Part shown: piece after piece, positions 1-12,699 of the stretch | Position numbering within the stretch: position 1 is the stretch's first letter | How the letters are laid out: each line of letters starts with the position of its first letter | NCBI GenBank assembly: GCA_900239685.1 | Contig: OENT01000038.1 | Location: 186,001 to 250,000, forward strand | DNA length: 64,000 nt | From: Rotaria macrura | Lineage: Eukaryota > Rotifera > Eurotatoria > Philodinida > Philodinidae | Direction of reading: 5' to 3' | The notes under the pieces: model-generated | What the model was told of the DNA's origin: nothing | Database searches by the model: none | Seen by the model: the letters and a program-made list of their open reading frames with translations, nothing else | Program-made: the position numbers and the translations under genes

Positions 1-125
1 CTATATATATATATAGACATGCATACATCTCACGGATACATTCACTATCATGAAAGCAAAGAATCAAGTTTCGATGTATGATCAGTTTTGAGCATCTCAC
101 TTAAATTTTGTTTTTCTTTTGATAG

Positions 126-3100
126 TGCCATTCAAGGCATTAATAAAGAATCATTTTGAGGAGAACAACTTGCTCAGTTTTGGGTTAGGTCAACGTTGCC
201 CACAAATTATAAACATGCTACTTCTGTTTAGAAAATTTTTGTATCTATACATTTCAATGGACGCTTTGAACATAAACTTTATTTTGATGTAGATATTTGA
301 TGCATATCTCTAATTTTCTAATATTTTCAATAGAGAACTTCATACCGATGTTCAGAATCTCAAAGCTGGTAAAACAAATAATGATGCTCAACCTTACAGT
401 GAAATCGTATCTGCTTATAAGTATGTTACCTCATTTTCTCTATTAACATGTTCACACTAGCCATAAATCAATATGCATCTATTGTAGTTCTTTTAATGTT
501 CAAGTTAATAATGTGTTACAATTAACTGATTTTTTAAATTCAGTTGGACAATTGAAATATCGTGGAACATCTGTTCTATTTCGTCTTAGTACTAATGTAC
601 AAGAATTATTACGAATGTGCAAGTAATATACATATATATATATATTTTTTTTCTCAATATGATGTTTTCGTACAATTGATTTCATTGAATTCAATTTAGA
701 CGGTATAGAGATGTGAAAACAGATGGTTCCAACGATAGAGGTTAAGAAGAACATTAATATTTTCGCATTAAATCTAACCGAACTTCTGTTTTCTATGATA
801 TTTTTCAGCTTCAGGAAATATCAGTTATGAAATCGCTGATCATTGTGTAACATTAAAAAAATCCGGTACACTCTCACAAGTCGAATCATTACGTTCCATG
901 AATCGTAGTGATCAATTAAGTACAACGACAGAAAATGCATTAAAAAATTTACCGCGATCACCATCCGAAGAAATATTTGATCGAGTAATTGACTTATGAT
1001 GTTTGACTTAACATATCGCTGTGTATTCTCTTTTATTTTTATTTTTAACACTAATAGAGAACAGTCGCAACAGATACTCAAGATTTATTACGGTTTTTTG
1101 AAAAACGTGATCAAACAAAAGATTCTTTGATGTGGACGCCAAGCACATTCATAAATTTAGCAAAAAATGTTGTTAGTTTATGTCGCGAAGTACGAGAAAT
1201 CACTCGACGTGAGCCACGTTGTCTTAAATTATCATCGCCATGCTATGTACTTGGTGATATACATGGAAATTATCAAGATTTAGTTTGTTTTGAAAAGTCT
1301 CTTTGGCGTGCAACACCTCTTTTATCACCAGCAGCCTTTCTTTTTCTTGGTGATTATGTTGATCGTGGAATACACGGGCTGGAAGTAAGTATTTTCTTTT
1401 TCAAATGAAAAATTCACGTTTTTCATTTTATTTGTTTGAAAAATAAAATTCGTGTTTACTCTTCTAGGTTATCATTTATTTACTTGCCGCCAAATATCAG
1501 TGTCCAAAGAAAGTTTTACTTCTTCGTGGAAATCATGAAATCAGAAAAGTTCAACAAATGTTCAGTTTTTACAAGTATGTTATTATCTCAGTGAATTCAC
1601 GTTCTGCAAAGAGTACCTGTCGTTAGCATTGTTGAGATACTACGCATTCTATTATTAGACAGAGCTTCTTTTTAGTTTTTTTTAATCTATTATAAAGCTT
1701 TTATAAAGCTGACTTAGAGGCCTCTTCGTCAATTGATTGCATTCTATTTTTGTTGATTGTTTTCTTTTGCCCAACGGAAGCAATAGAACTTTTGCTGGTG
1801 AGGATGTACTAATCATTGTTTGCATAAGAACAAAAAGATGATTCCATTGAACGTTTCTCTTATGTAATTATTTAATATCTACTGATTAGTTCAAAGGATA
1901 GGAATGAATAGGGTACGCGTGGATCTTTGCTTCACTGACGCTCAAAAAACTCATTTATTTACTTATAATACTGAAAATAATCAACGGAAATTAAATTCTT
2001 AGATAAATAGAAAATGCTTATTGAAATAGATAGCATCTAATCAATTCGAAAATAAATCTTGCAAAAGACCGTTTTTCTTTTAAAGCAAACGTATTAATTA
2101 AAATATTCAAGTGACCTTACAGAGAATCACTTGAAGTTCTCAATAAATTATTGAACTAACGAAGATTAGATTATCTTCATAGGATAGGAGCTTAATCGAT
2201 CGAAAGAATATAAAGATTCATACGAGAATCACTATCAGAAACTGTTTTGAATTAATAAATATGAATCGAACGTGTAACACCGACGATTGATGTCTAATGG
2301 AAAAAAAAAACAATACTCGTGTAATCTTGCATATGAAAGTAAAAATGTATACTTTTCTTGACTATCCATGCTATTGTTACAGTTCTCAATTATAACTATA
2401 GGTAATATTTTCAAAGAATGTTTTCTCTTACGAATATTCTTCAATCAATCGATTCAGTTGACAAACCTATAAGTGTTTGATGTACAATTAGTGAGCACTC
2501 TATATGCATTAACAGCATATATTTTCTTTTACATAGACTATAGGCAATATCATCGAATAAAAAGGCTTAGTGAATTACGTTAAATAATTTTCTTTTATTA
2601 ATTTTAACCTTAAAAAAATCAAGTTATTTATTTTTGTTCTTCACTGAGTGAAAATTGCTCTTTTACTTAAGTAAATTTTACAAAAGAACTACTTTCGTGA
2701 TCAAACAAACTTGCTTTATACTAGAAGAAATCATCTTAGGAATATTTGAAAGTTCTTCTGCTTTTTTGTATAGAGAATGCATCGGTAAATTCGGTGATAT
2801 ACTCGGTAAAGAAGTGTGGGATTCAATCAATTCAGTTTTCGACGTTCTACCACTAGCTGCCGTCATCGATGATAAAGTACGCATATTTGAATTCATTTTC
2901 ATATTATTGATCGATCAATACGTGCATCTATTCATTTGATCCAATAGATTCTATGTTTACATGGAGGTATACCAAGTCCATCATCTTGTCCAGGTGACTT
3001 TATTTCAAGTGTTAATGATATTATAGTACCATTATGTGATCCAGAAAATGAATCACCGTTAGCGTGGGAAGTTATGTGGAATGATCCATTTTCTATTGAT

Positions 3101-3482
3101 ACAAATAATGCTGCTCAAATACCAATTGGTGCTACGGGTGGTTTTTTCAGTAACACACGAAGAAGTACTGGAAATTATTTTACATGTGAAGCACTTATGG
3201 CTTTTCTAGACAAAAATAACTTTACACATGTTATACGTGCTCATGAAGTGCAACAAGTTGGCTTTAAGGTACGTTAGATTTTTTTTGATTTCACCTTTAA
3301 AAATGCAATAGATAATTACATCAATGCTAAATTTTTTCTTATTTGAACTATTCTAGGTACAACTAAGTGGTCGTCTACTAACTGTCTTTTCTTCATCACA
3401 CTATTGCGGTGGAACAAATGAAGCTGCAACGGTACTTGTCGACTCAGCAAAATTACGATTGATCAGACTCGATACAGCATAA
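126..3482 (+). CDS. PPP-family (PP1-like) Ser/Thr protein phosphatase, 5' end not resolved
   Basis: Metal-dependent phosphoserine/threonine phosphatase. Exons by splice sites and frame: 126-183 (probable), 334-420, 488-622, 700-740, 809-984, 1058-1384, 1468-1574, 2774-2876, 2948-3268, 3357-3482 (TAA). Phases agree at every junction. The exons give about 490 residues and the start codon is not identified; it may lie left of the window. The catalytic half carries the whole PPP signature: GDIHG (1253-1267), GDYVDRG (1349-1369), RGNHE (1525-1539), LHGG (2957-2968) and RAHE (3236-3247), so all six metal ligands look intact and the enzyme should be active. The C-terminal substrate loop reads SSSHYCGG where PP1 has SAPNYCG. 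About 190 residues precede the catalytic core, far longer than the PP1 N-terminus, and I recognise no domain there. A 1.2-kb intron (1575-2773) splits the core. It fits PP1 better than PP2A or PP2B, but the exact subfamily is uncertain. Confidence 0.85.
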
Positions 3483-5319
3483 GAACTTCGATGAAACTCT
3501 ATCATAACTTTTCGTTCTTTACTTCCACGCTGTGATCTAACCAAATTATTTCTGTTTTCTTTTCTTATCTTTATTCGTTTATCATGTAACAGTTAGCAAT
3601 GTCTCATATATTGCACGCATTCTTTGTTTGTTTTGAATCCCTTATTTTTTTACTCGAACTTATTGCACATTGTTTTTCTTCTCTATTGATCGAAGAAGGT
3701 TTTCGGTATTTGATACTTCTACCAAGTATCGACATCGTCTGTCTGTCAAAAGATTTCTACAGAAAACAGAAAGAAAGAAATATAATGAAAAACTAATTAA
3801 GGAAAACACATGAATATTTCCGCTTCTTATTTTTCCGATTATCTTAACTGCGCTCATGTTTGTTGAATGCTACTCACATTATGTTTGAGTGTAAGTCCAT
3901 GTTTATGCGTCTATCTGTTGTCTATGATGGGTGACTTATTCTTTTATGTTTTTATGTCTTTTTTTTGTTTTGTGAAAATTGTCGTGCATATAAAACGCGC
4001 GCGCACACTTGTATGAAATTGTATATGAAATATGAAATCTAGGTGGGTTTAAAAAAGCAACATAAATCATGAGATATATATCTAGTAAGGCACCTAATTT
4101 ATACTCATGACATTCGGACAAAATATGAATTACATAAGGAAAATATCTCAGTGAACTCACAGCAAAGGAGTAAGTCCTATATCACGTAACGCTCATTACA
4201 AATTGTTAGAATTTTGAAATTCCAAGAAAAAAATGATCATAACCGAAACTTGACTATTGATTAAATAATTAATGATAATGTTCATTGTGAATACATTGAT
4301 ATATGATTTAATCGAGCTTTCTTTATGTTCTAAATATTTTGAAACGTTAAAATCTTGAAAAAATAAAATTGTACACACAAAAATATGTGACCACATATTG
4401 TTGACTACTACTAAAAAATGTCATGATTTAGTTGATATACCACTTTCAATTGAATCCAAGAAAATTGTTCAACAATCTTAAGTGTAACAGTGAAATAGGA
4501 TATTCCGTGGAGTCATTGGTTGTGCACAGTGCAATATGCTATTTATGTCTTCGTGTCAAAATTAAGATTCAACGTAGTGAAAGAGGGACAGGATTTACAT
4601 TGTGTATTTCGAAGTCATAGACAAATGTATATTAAGCTAGGGATATCCTTTCAAAGTTAATCATAGAATAAATAAAATAGTAGTTGAAGTGAAATTTTTC
4701 GACCTTCAGGCATTGGTTGATTAACTTTTAACTCGATTTATTCTGTACCATAATAGAATATTCAGGAATCTCAATGGTCATTTGTCGAAGTAAACATATT
4801 TGTCATCAGCGTATGTTTTAATAATCAATAGAAAACTTTTCCAGTGATTGAATTAGCATTCAGTCTTCTCTTGTTAACATAGTTAGAGAATTATGTAATA
4901 ATGGATTTCATATGTGTTCTAATCAACATAGGGCTTTGCCATCAAAGATATGCTCTTCAATTTGAATATAACAGATTTTTCTCTGTACGACAATAAGACG
5001 TTGTTTTTATAGAGTATTCATTTTTCGACATGCCTATTTACTATTTCGTTATACTTTGTAATCTATAGAAAGGTGAAAAGAATCAAAGCGACGTAATGCA
5101 TATATAACAAGATAGAGTCGAATGAGAACATTCTAAAGATTAAAAAACGTAAAGGGCAGTATAGAAAGATATTCTCATATTTTATTATGCCCATGTTACA
5201 CACATACAGAAGAACGAAATAAAACCAAACACGAAAAACAACATAAGACACAACAGTACTTCTAATTAACTAGTGAAAACCATCATTAATAGCTGCTACT
5301 TTGCTATTCTACCCTCCTG
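3483..5319. other. Intergenic, PPP phosphatase to questin-oxidase-like gene
   Basis: AT-rich spacer. Short open frames on both strands show no recognisable domain and no splice-consistent chain. A short (CG)n-like run sits near 3992-4004. I see no RNA gene or mobile element. Confidence 0.5.
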
Positions 5320-6489
5320 ATGAATCGTACTGTATTAGATGAGCTACTTGCTCATTCATTTGAAAACTATCAAGCACTTTTTAATCATCGTCTGTTTCAC
5401 AATCACAATGCCCATCATTTGGGATCTCTCTATCTGCTGGGTGCAAGTGACGAAAAACTCAAGCAGATCTACAAATTAATTTGTGACATCGGCGATCCAT
5501 ACGATGTTTCACCTCAGAAAATTACTCGTTCGAACTGGCGAAATTTTCTCGGCAATAATCTTTATTGTGAAGCTTACAAAGATTTCTTCGAACAAGAATT
5601 GACTGCAAGTGGTGAAAATTGGCACGAGAAATTCTTCGAATTTCTAAAAGACAATGAAGCTGAACCAATGTTTAATGGTGTTGTATGTGGCTTGCTTCAT
5701 CCTTTAATACATATTGGTTATGCATTTGAATTGGAGAGTCGAATAGTAGCTATTGAAGCGCTAACACAAACAGCTGTATGTTACGATTCAATCCACAAAT
5801 TATTCGATAAATTGAAACCACCTGTATCAGGTTCGAAATCAACAATGGAAATCTTGCAAGATATTCATTCCGATGATCGCTTGTCTGTTCCTGATGGAAA
5901 ATCATTCGAAAATTTAAAGATAATCGTCGAAGATATGAATGATATTGTCTTAGACCATTGTAAACATTGGAATATCAATGAGAACAATCATGAGAAAATC
6001 ATCGAAGATTTGTTCGATTCAATGGTTTATATTTACGGTGGTACACACAAACCCGATCAGGTGCGATTCAGTTTTCTTCTTCTTCATTTACTCACTGGAA
6101 TACATGCTGTTCGCGTCATTTCTCCACATATAAATGATCGGCAGCTAGTTGGAAAACTTCTTATTCAATTTTTCTATACCGCTTGTGTTGTCTATATCGC
6201 ATGTGGTCGACCTGAAATCGATAAAAAGTCCATCGATAACTATGAAATCGATGATGATAAAAACACGTGGGATTACGTGGTCGACAAAACGTTAAATTCA
6301 AGTTTAGCCGAACTGATGCACCTGGCAAAAGTCATACATTCGTTGCGCGCTGCAGAATTTGCCTATGGAAAGAAAGATGGACTTTATTTAGAAACAGCTA
6401 TGAAAACTATTGACAATGTTGATGCAAATGATCCGTGGATTGAAGTATCAGACAATCCTGAATATTTGAAATCACTTAAAAGTCAGTAG
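5320..6489 (+). CDS. Questin oxidase-like (DUF4243) protein, single exon
   Basis: A 389-residue intronless reading frame that I assign to the questin oxidase-like family (DUF4243; fungal relatives act in anthraquinone-derived pathways as Baeyer-Villiger-type oxygenases). Landmarks: an N-terminal HHLGSLYLLGA segment (residues about 32-42), a central HPLIHIGYAFE segment (about 127-137), and LLHLLTGIHAVR (about 253-264); these His-rich motifs typify the family. There is no signal peptide or transmembrane segment, so it is probably cytosolic. The ATG at 5320 is the first in frame and the stop is TAG at 6487-6489. Every other sizeable gene in the window has introns, so the missing introns, together with a mainly fungal/bacterial family, suggest horizontal acquisition. 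Base composition resembles neighbouring exons, so any transfer is not recent. The substrate in this animal cannot be inferred, and the family call is from memory of motifs rather than a search. Confidence 0.8.
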   Translation: MNRTVLDELLAHSFENYQALFNHRLFHNHNAHHLGSLYLLGASDEKLKQIYKLICDIGDPYDVSPQKITRSNWRNFLGNNLYCEAYKDFFEQELTASGENWHEKFFEFLKDNEAEPMFNGVVCGLLHPLIHIGYAFELESRIVAIEALTQTAVCYDSIHKLFDKLKPPVSGSKSTMEILQDIHSDDRLSVPDGKSFENLKIIVEDMNDIVLDHCKHWNINENNHEKIIEDLFDSMVYIYGGTHKPDQVRFSFLLLHLLTGIHAVRVISPHINDRQLVGKLLIQFFYTACVVYIACGRPEIDKKSIDNYEIDDDKNTWDYVVDKTLNSSLAELMHLAKVIHSLRAAEFAYGKKDGLYLETAMKTIDNVDANDPWIEVSDNPEYLKSLKSQ

Positions 6490-8138
6490 ATCAATGATGA
6501 ACGAACCTGAGAAGGAACACTTGCAAGCAGGTTTTTTTCTAATTTGATTAAAAACCAAAATAATCAACTGTTTCCAGCATGGGCCGAATTGGGTTTTTTT
6601 TCTTCAGACAAAACATCTCATATTTTGCTGCATTTCCATCTAATTTCGCTGACAAGGTATATGCATCCTTTATTTATTTATTTAACAGTAGCAAAAGAAT
6701 CATACATAATGCATTTGAACAGCAAGAAAAGAAACCTGCAGCATTTTATTGATGCAAGTAGTTACTAAATGAACTTTCACTACGTGAATATTGTGTGTAG
6801 GTTGGGGTGAAATATTTTTTGCAATAAGTAGTTTATACTTGTATGGAAAACATATTGATTGTTGAATGAGTAAAGTTTTGTGAAATTTTATCTCCACACT
6901 TACAAATGCTAGATATTATATGACATAAATTGGTAAAAATAGATTCTTTAACCCTCGAGCAACCGACTGACCCCAATAGTATTGGTATGAATTCGTTAAA
7001 GTTATCACCATCATCAGTGATGTGTACTATACATGTATCATGACTTATGTCAAATTATAGTATTCTTTCTCTAAATGAAGATTCACCAAATTTTGAAAAT
7101 CATTAAGTACAATCAAAGAACATAGGTTTCGTATGAATAATTTGTAGCAATGTCTAATGTGCAGCTCGATTAGAAAGAGTGTGATGCTAACTGCTAAAAA
7201 GACAATATCCGTTTAGTTACGTATTTTCATGCAGCTAATGACATGACAGTGACTATTTCGATCAGTAAGTGTAAAGTATGCAAGAGTCGATGAAAGTCAC
7301 TTGTCGTTCTGCGAACAGAAGCTCTAAATGTTGAATGTAAAATGTGTTTTAGTTGCATTTTTTCATATGTTTGTTGCCTTCACCAGGCTTCTATTTGTCC
7401 ATGATTGAAGTATTTGAATACTGTCAATAATTTGTTGATCAATATTAATTTTATTATATCACTATCATAAATCAATGGTAGAATCATCACAATTGTTTTT
7501 TATTGACACATAAAATGCTAAGAGACAAACGAATTCAAGTGTTTTCGTTCACAAATAAAAGAGACTATTACACATGTTTTTGTCTGAATTTTTTTTAATG
7601 ATTTGTAATTTTTGTGCGTACAATAGAGATTAAAATCGACAATTAAAGATAGAGTCCATTGAAACAAGCACGATAAATTGAAAATGCGCAAGAAACGAAA
7701 ATAATAACAGGAAACCCACCCAATCATACGACGTTTAATTTGTGCAGTGTATCGAAATGTGGTTACAAACTTCAATCTAAATTAGAGGATTCTATACTGT
7801 TTCAGAAGTTAGTTGTTAACTACGTGACGAAACGGCATAATTTGAATATTTGTATTATAGAGCAAAACCATTGAGATAATTAATGAAAATGTAGAGTTAA
7901 AATTTCAAAGATATGATCGAGTCTTCTGGAAAAAAATCTTACCACAATCATAAATTATACATATCGCACATGAAATAAGGGATTCGTTAAAAGATAAGTT
8001 TAGAAAATGTTTCAATTTCGTCTTTTTTGATTGGTTTTTTTATCATAAACATCGTTATCTACGTTTTTTATCTGATTTTATACGGCTATTTTATTAGCTC
8101 TCATGTCATGCAGTTAATTGATAGGAGGAATATTAAAC

Positions 8139-8273
8139 ATGAGTATTGATTCAGCAGTTTCAAACGTTATACATTTACGACGTCAATCAAATCAGTGCTG
8201 AGCAAAGAAACAACAACAGCAAGCAAGACAATGTTATGATCTTCTTAAACTAACACTATCATGCTGTGTGTAG
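8139..8273 (+). other. Short frame with one in-frame TGA, followed by an AATAAA
   Basis: An ATG at 8139 opens 20 codons, then TGA at 8199-8201, then 23 more codons in the same frame to TAG at 8271-8273. The second half is Gln/Cys-rich and ends in Cys-Cys-Val. An AATAAA-like signal follows at about 8287. This could be the terminal exon of a gene with the TGA in an unused part, a pseudogene, or chance. No SECIS element could be assessed by eye. Confidence 0.15.
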
Positions 8274-9889
8274 AAATGTTTAATTAAAATAAAATTTTCT
8301 TTTCTATCTGTAAATACATGAAAGTTAGACATGGCAAAAAGAAACAATACGACAATATATTTATTTCGAACACATTCAGATAGTTGACGGTAAATGTTAA
8401 AATTCCTCGGTAATTCATCCCAATGTCATGTTCAAGGCCAAGATAGTATATTTTATCATTTTTCTTGTCATCATCAATCTCGACTACAAGCTTCTTTTAT
8501 CTTAAATGTGCATGTCAGAGTCTAGTATAGTATTTAACAGAAAACATTCGTCTCACCGAGCATTAATCCATCAATGAAGATTTTACAAAATAGCTATCAA
8601 CAAAAACATGAAAAAAAAATAGAACCAGAAGATTTCTAAAACGTACTTAAAAGTCTTATTGAAAGCAATTGCACATAGCAATCAACATACAAAAAAGCAA
8701 TGAATAATAATCATATTGTTTTGTTAAGGTTCGTTATTGTTAGGCTAGTTGGGGTATGCAAGAAGTGTGCATATTTTGCATCTGAAGCAAAATAATCGTA
8801 TATATTTCTTACTCTCTATTGCATTTCATCTTCGTAAACAAATATGAATGTGTATGTTTGATGCCTAGGAAAATCTATGCATAAAAAACAACGATTCAAT
8901 CCCAGAGCAATTCAACTGTGAAAAGCCATTAAACGTAAATGAATACGTTGGTAATGATAAAAAATTTGTTTAGTTTTGTATTTTATTGAAGATTGTTTGC
9001 TTGGATTGTAGTATTTTGGTAAGCATGACTGATTCATATACTACTGTGTTTGACAGTACAATTTCATAGTTGGTAAATGCTAATAGACTAATGCAAATGG
9101 TTACGTACTGCATGGAAGTAATTAATTATTTTGTTGTTTATATATTAGCATTCGTTGTTTTAAATTCAAAATCATCTCTCTATTGATGATCTTTGAATTG
9201 TCAAATGGAAAAGCAAAGTCAAAATCATGAAGTTTTCTAGAAGACATGATAGTTCACTATCCACCCAAATGAAGTCAGTGAGAAAAGAACAAAAACAAAA
9301 TCACTGAATGAATTCGCTCACAAATGTCATCGATACGTACTCATTTTCGAGCGTTTATAATGTTCCGGGTTATTGTCAAATGATTCTTTAAATGTATCGA
9401 AATTTTGGATAATTGACAACTATAATTTGTTTGTTCAACATAAATATCTTTGATTTTTATAGTTAGATTAATATCGATACTAAAGCATAACAGATAAATA
9501 AATTCAACTCATACAAGTGTTTATTGTTTTTCATGTTACTGCTCAGTATTGGCACGGACACTAACGAAAACCAAAATAGGTTGAACTTCACATTAGAAAG
9601 AATGCTTATATTAGTAAATATTCTGTAATATAATCTGATGTTTAATAACGTTGATAGAGAGTAGAGATTTCGAGTGGTATCTATGTTAATACCAGTAGAA
9701 ACAACAGAAGATCAACACTTGTTGATTGTTGTCGATTTTCATCATTTCTTCCACTTCGAACTGATAATCTAAGAAAACCATAGCTGTAATACTACAAGTT
9801 TGTACCATTCATTGTTATCATATATGTTTTTTCGTTTGTTCGATATTGTAAAGCATGCGAGTTGTTGCTATAAGAAAAATCAATACGAA

Positions 9890-10432
9890 GCATACCGGTG
9901 GCTTAATATGAAAAGTAAACAAACGAAATGTATTATCCTGTGACAATAAACAGTAACTATTATCATCCAATACACCAAGTGGATAGAAAAAAATTGCACG
10001 AAATGATGCCAAAAAACGATTAGAAATAAGTTCGCAGTATTTTGTCTTATACACCATATACATGATTTCATTGGATATTCTGATCGTATGAAATGATCAT
10101 CTGATATAGTTGTTGTTAAAAGTGCACAAATTTTACGTCTCACAATTTGTAAGCATAATACAGATTGACATTAAAATACGTTATATGATAAAACTTGAAC
10201 TATAATAAAGTCACTGATTTCTATGGAAAGTACGTTGATGAATAGTACTAAATATATTAAGTAATGAAATACCCAAGTTCTGTTGATACTTGACGTGATT
10301 CTTTTTCAATGAAAAATAATAAAGATAAAAAGTTTTCAACTCAACTCTCAACACTAAAGCTACGTCTCGAACAGCTGAAACCATACGTATTACTTCTGCT
10401 GAATTCGTGTGAACTTCTACAAGTACAATCAT
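9890..10432 (-). other. Possible decayed or unrecognised coding exons (minus strand)
   Basis: Reading the minus strand from an ATG at 10432, 29 coding-like residues are followed by a 57-nt segment with intron-like ends (gttgag...gtcaag). The frame then continues for 25 residues to a TGA at about 10211. Further down, two overlapping frames (10137-10050 and about 10050-9895) have ordinary protein-like composition but are offset from each other by a frame change with no plausible intron between them. The last ends at a good donor (gtatgc). This is most consistent with a gene that has picked up a frameshift, or with exons I could not join. No family recognised. Confidence 0.2.
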
Positions 10433-12699
10433 GACATTGATGGTATTTTTTTTCGATAAAATACTATTTTCTTTTTTGTTCTGGAATTATTTTCTTTTGT
10501 AACGCTAATCTATTTTAATAACTACTGATTGCAAAGATTTCATGTCTTGAAAGATCGATAAGTAACATTCTTTCGTCATGTGCTTGACAGACAACGATCT
10601 TAATGGTGCAATCTATATATAGGTTTATTTCTGGTCTTTTGAACATAGAATTGTTGTGAATTAAGTGTGTCAACAATGATTTTTACACTCGTTGAATAAA
10701 TATTTTTAATTTGCTTTAATTGATCATGAAGAATGAAATTTCTCAAGACTAAACTATCTTAGTCTCGATTTAAGACAAGCTCTTTAGAATTTTTATCTGC
10801 AGCCACTGAACTTCCAGAGTTCATACAGGACAATATTCATGTCATTTATAAGAAAAAATGAGCAATCCTAATTCATAAGAATCCTATAGAGTAACATATG
10901 TGGATTGTAACATAACGAGTGATAAATGTACTACTTTTCTACATAGATGACTGATTAGAATTCAGAATGACAAAGTTTTCTACATCATTTTTTCAACACA
11001 TGTTACACATTACCACAACAGTCATGATAGTTTAATCAATAGGTAATTTCGCATATATGTTCAAATGAACGATTGATAAGAGTATAGAGATGATAAAAAA
11101 AACTGTTTTAAACGGGAGCATATCTTAAGCATGACATAAGAATCAGAATTGACATAATCTGAAGTGTAGAATAATTTGTATTTCGTATCTCATGCAATTC
11201 ACCGTTTATGTTCATCATAATGAAAATTATCGTTGATGCTCGTTTTTAAGGTAATATGAAGAGTTCATATTTAAAAGTGTTCGAAATAAGATTTAATTTT
11301 TTCAAATCTATCGAAGCAAAAATATAGTTCATTTTGCTATTCTACATATGTTCTTTGGCTGCCGAAAAATTATTTTTATGACTTATTTCTTTAAGACTAC
11401 GAAAGACAACACGCTCGTAATCGAATAAAAATGCAAAATTATATTTTTATTACATAATGAGTGTACATCATTTGTTGAAATACGATAGCTTCGATTAGTT
11501 CAATAACGTGAAACTCTAGTATCTGAATACTCTTTGAAAAGTTGTTATGAGCAATGCTGTTTGATCATAGACAGGATTAAGCTAGCGGAAATGAACGATG
11601 ACTCATCGTAGCATATTGTGGCAGAAATGTTTTCTCTATAAAGATACATTTCGTAGAGTAGACCATCTTTTTGATATAACTTATTAGATATCTTTCATGG
11701 AGGACTTCTTGAATGTTCTGCATTTCATCCGATTGAGAATAGAGTTCAACTTCATAGAAACTTTTAAAACATCTTGAGATACAATTAATTCAAGTATTTC
11801 ATCTGATGTTTTACTCAAGGATACTTAACTCCTTATCAAATACAAGGTTCTTTTTCGAACTCGATGAATCTCTGTAAATAATCTATGTTGTATTTGAATA
11901 AAAACAAACATTAAATAGACGGTAGCAATAGGCCGAATGCTGTATATTTGATATGACCCTTTTTTTATGATATACGACACAATATTAATCAGTGGACTAG
12001 ACTTTGTAAAAATCTTTCGAATGATATAATAAAACCATAGTAGTTCAAAGTATTTTAGTAGTAGACTTCTCATGTGGAAATTCTTTTTCAAAGAATCTTT
12101 GATCTCATTATTTTTAATTAAATTACGAAAATGTATAGCTTTTCGAAAAAATTGAACTCTAAACAAAGTCATGAAAAACTTCGTTAACTATCAACACATC
12201 AAGGTCTTATGTTGTCGGATGCGAAAAGTTTGAAAAACTATCACTTCACAATAGGTATCCAGGCAACAAGATAATGACAGTTCACACAAGAAAATTATAT
12301 GCATGTATATGATTCGATATATTGAATATTTTAATACTAGAACGTGTATTACATTGTGATGAATTAAATTCTTTGTGGAGTCAAATGATATTCATAAGCA
12401 TAGTAAACATGTAAAGTGCTGATAGTTTCCTCTGTAAAGTATACTAATATAATATAGATATACATTGTAGATGACAATCGTTATTCAGAGGAGAAACAAA
12501 ATACGTTTTATCCATCTGAAAAATGTTACTGTACAAGAATTGCGTAGCTGTATTCGATCAATGTATAGAATATATTGGAGAATATGAATTAATGATATCA
12601 AAGATGCATATTTGCTTTTGAGCTTAAATCGAAATCCCTCCAGAGCACAAGATATCGAATATTTACCTTTCTGTATCATTCAGAAATTTCAATGCACAT

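Noticed and set aside
1-16. (TA)n at the left edge, considered as a promoter element
   Set aside because: Simple repeat at the window boundary with no transcription evidence.
3992-4004. Short CG/CA-alternating run considered as a CRISPR-like or regulatory repeat
   Set aside because: Far too short, no spacer-repeat structure, and the genome is eukaryotic.
6544-6897. Overlapping frames on both strands downstream of the questin-oxidase-like gene
   Set aside because: Neither has a domain or splice structure; the region is most likely 3' UTR and spacer.
11825-12172. 115-codon minus-strand frame
   Set aside because: AT-driven composition, no recognisable domain, and no start or splice context.
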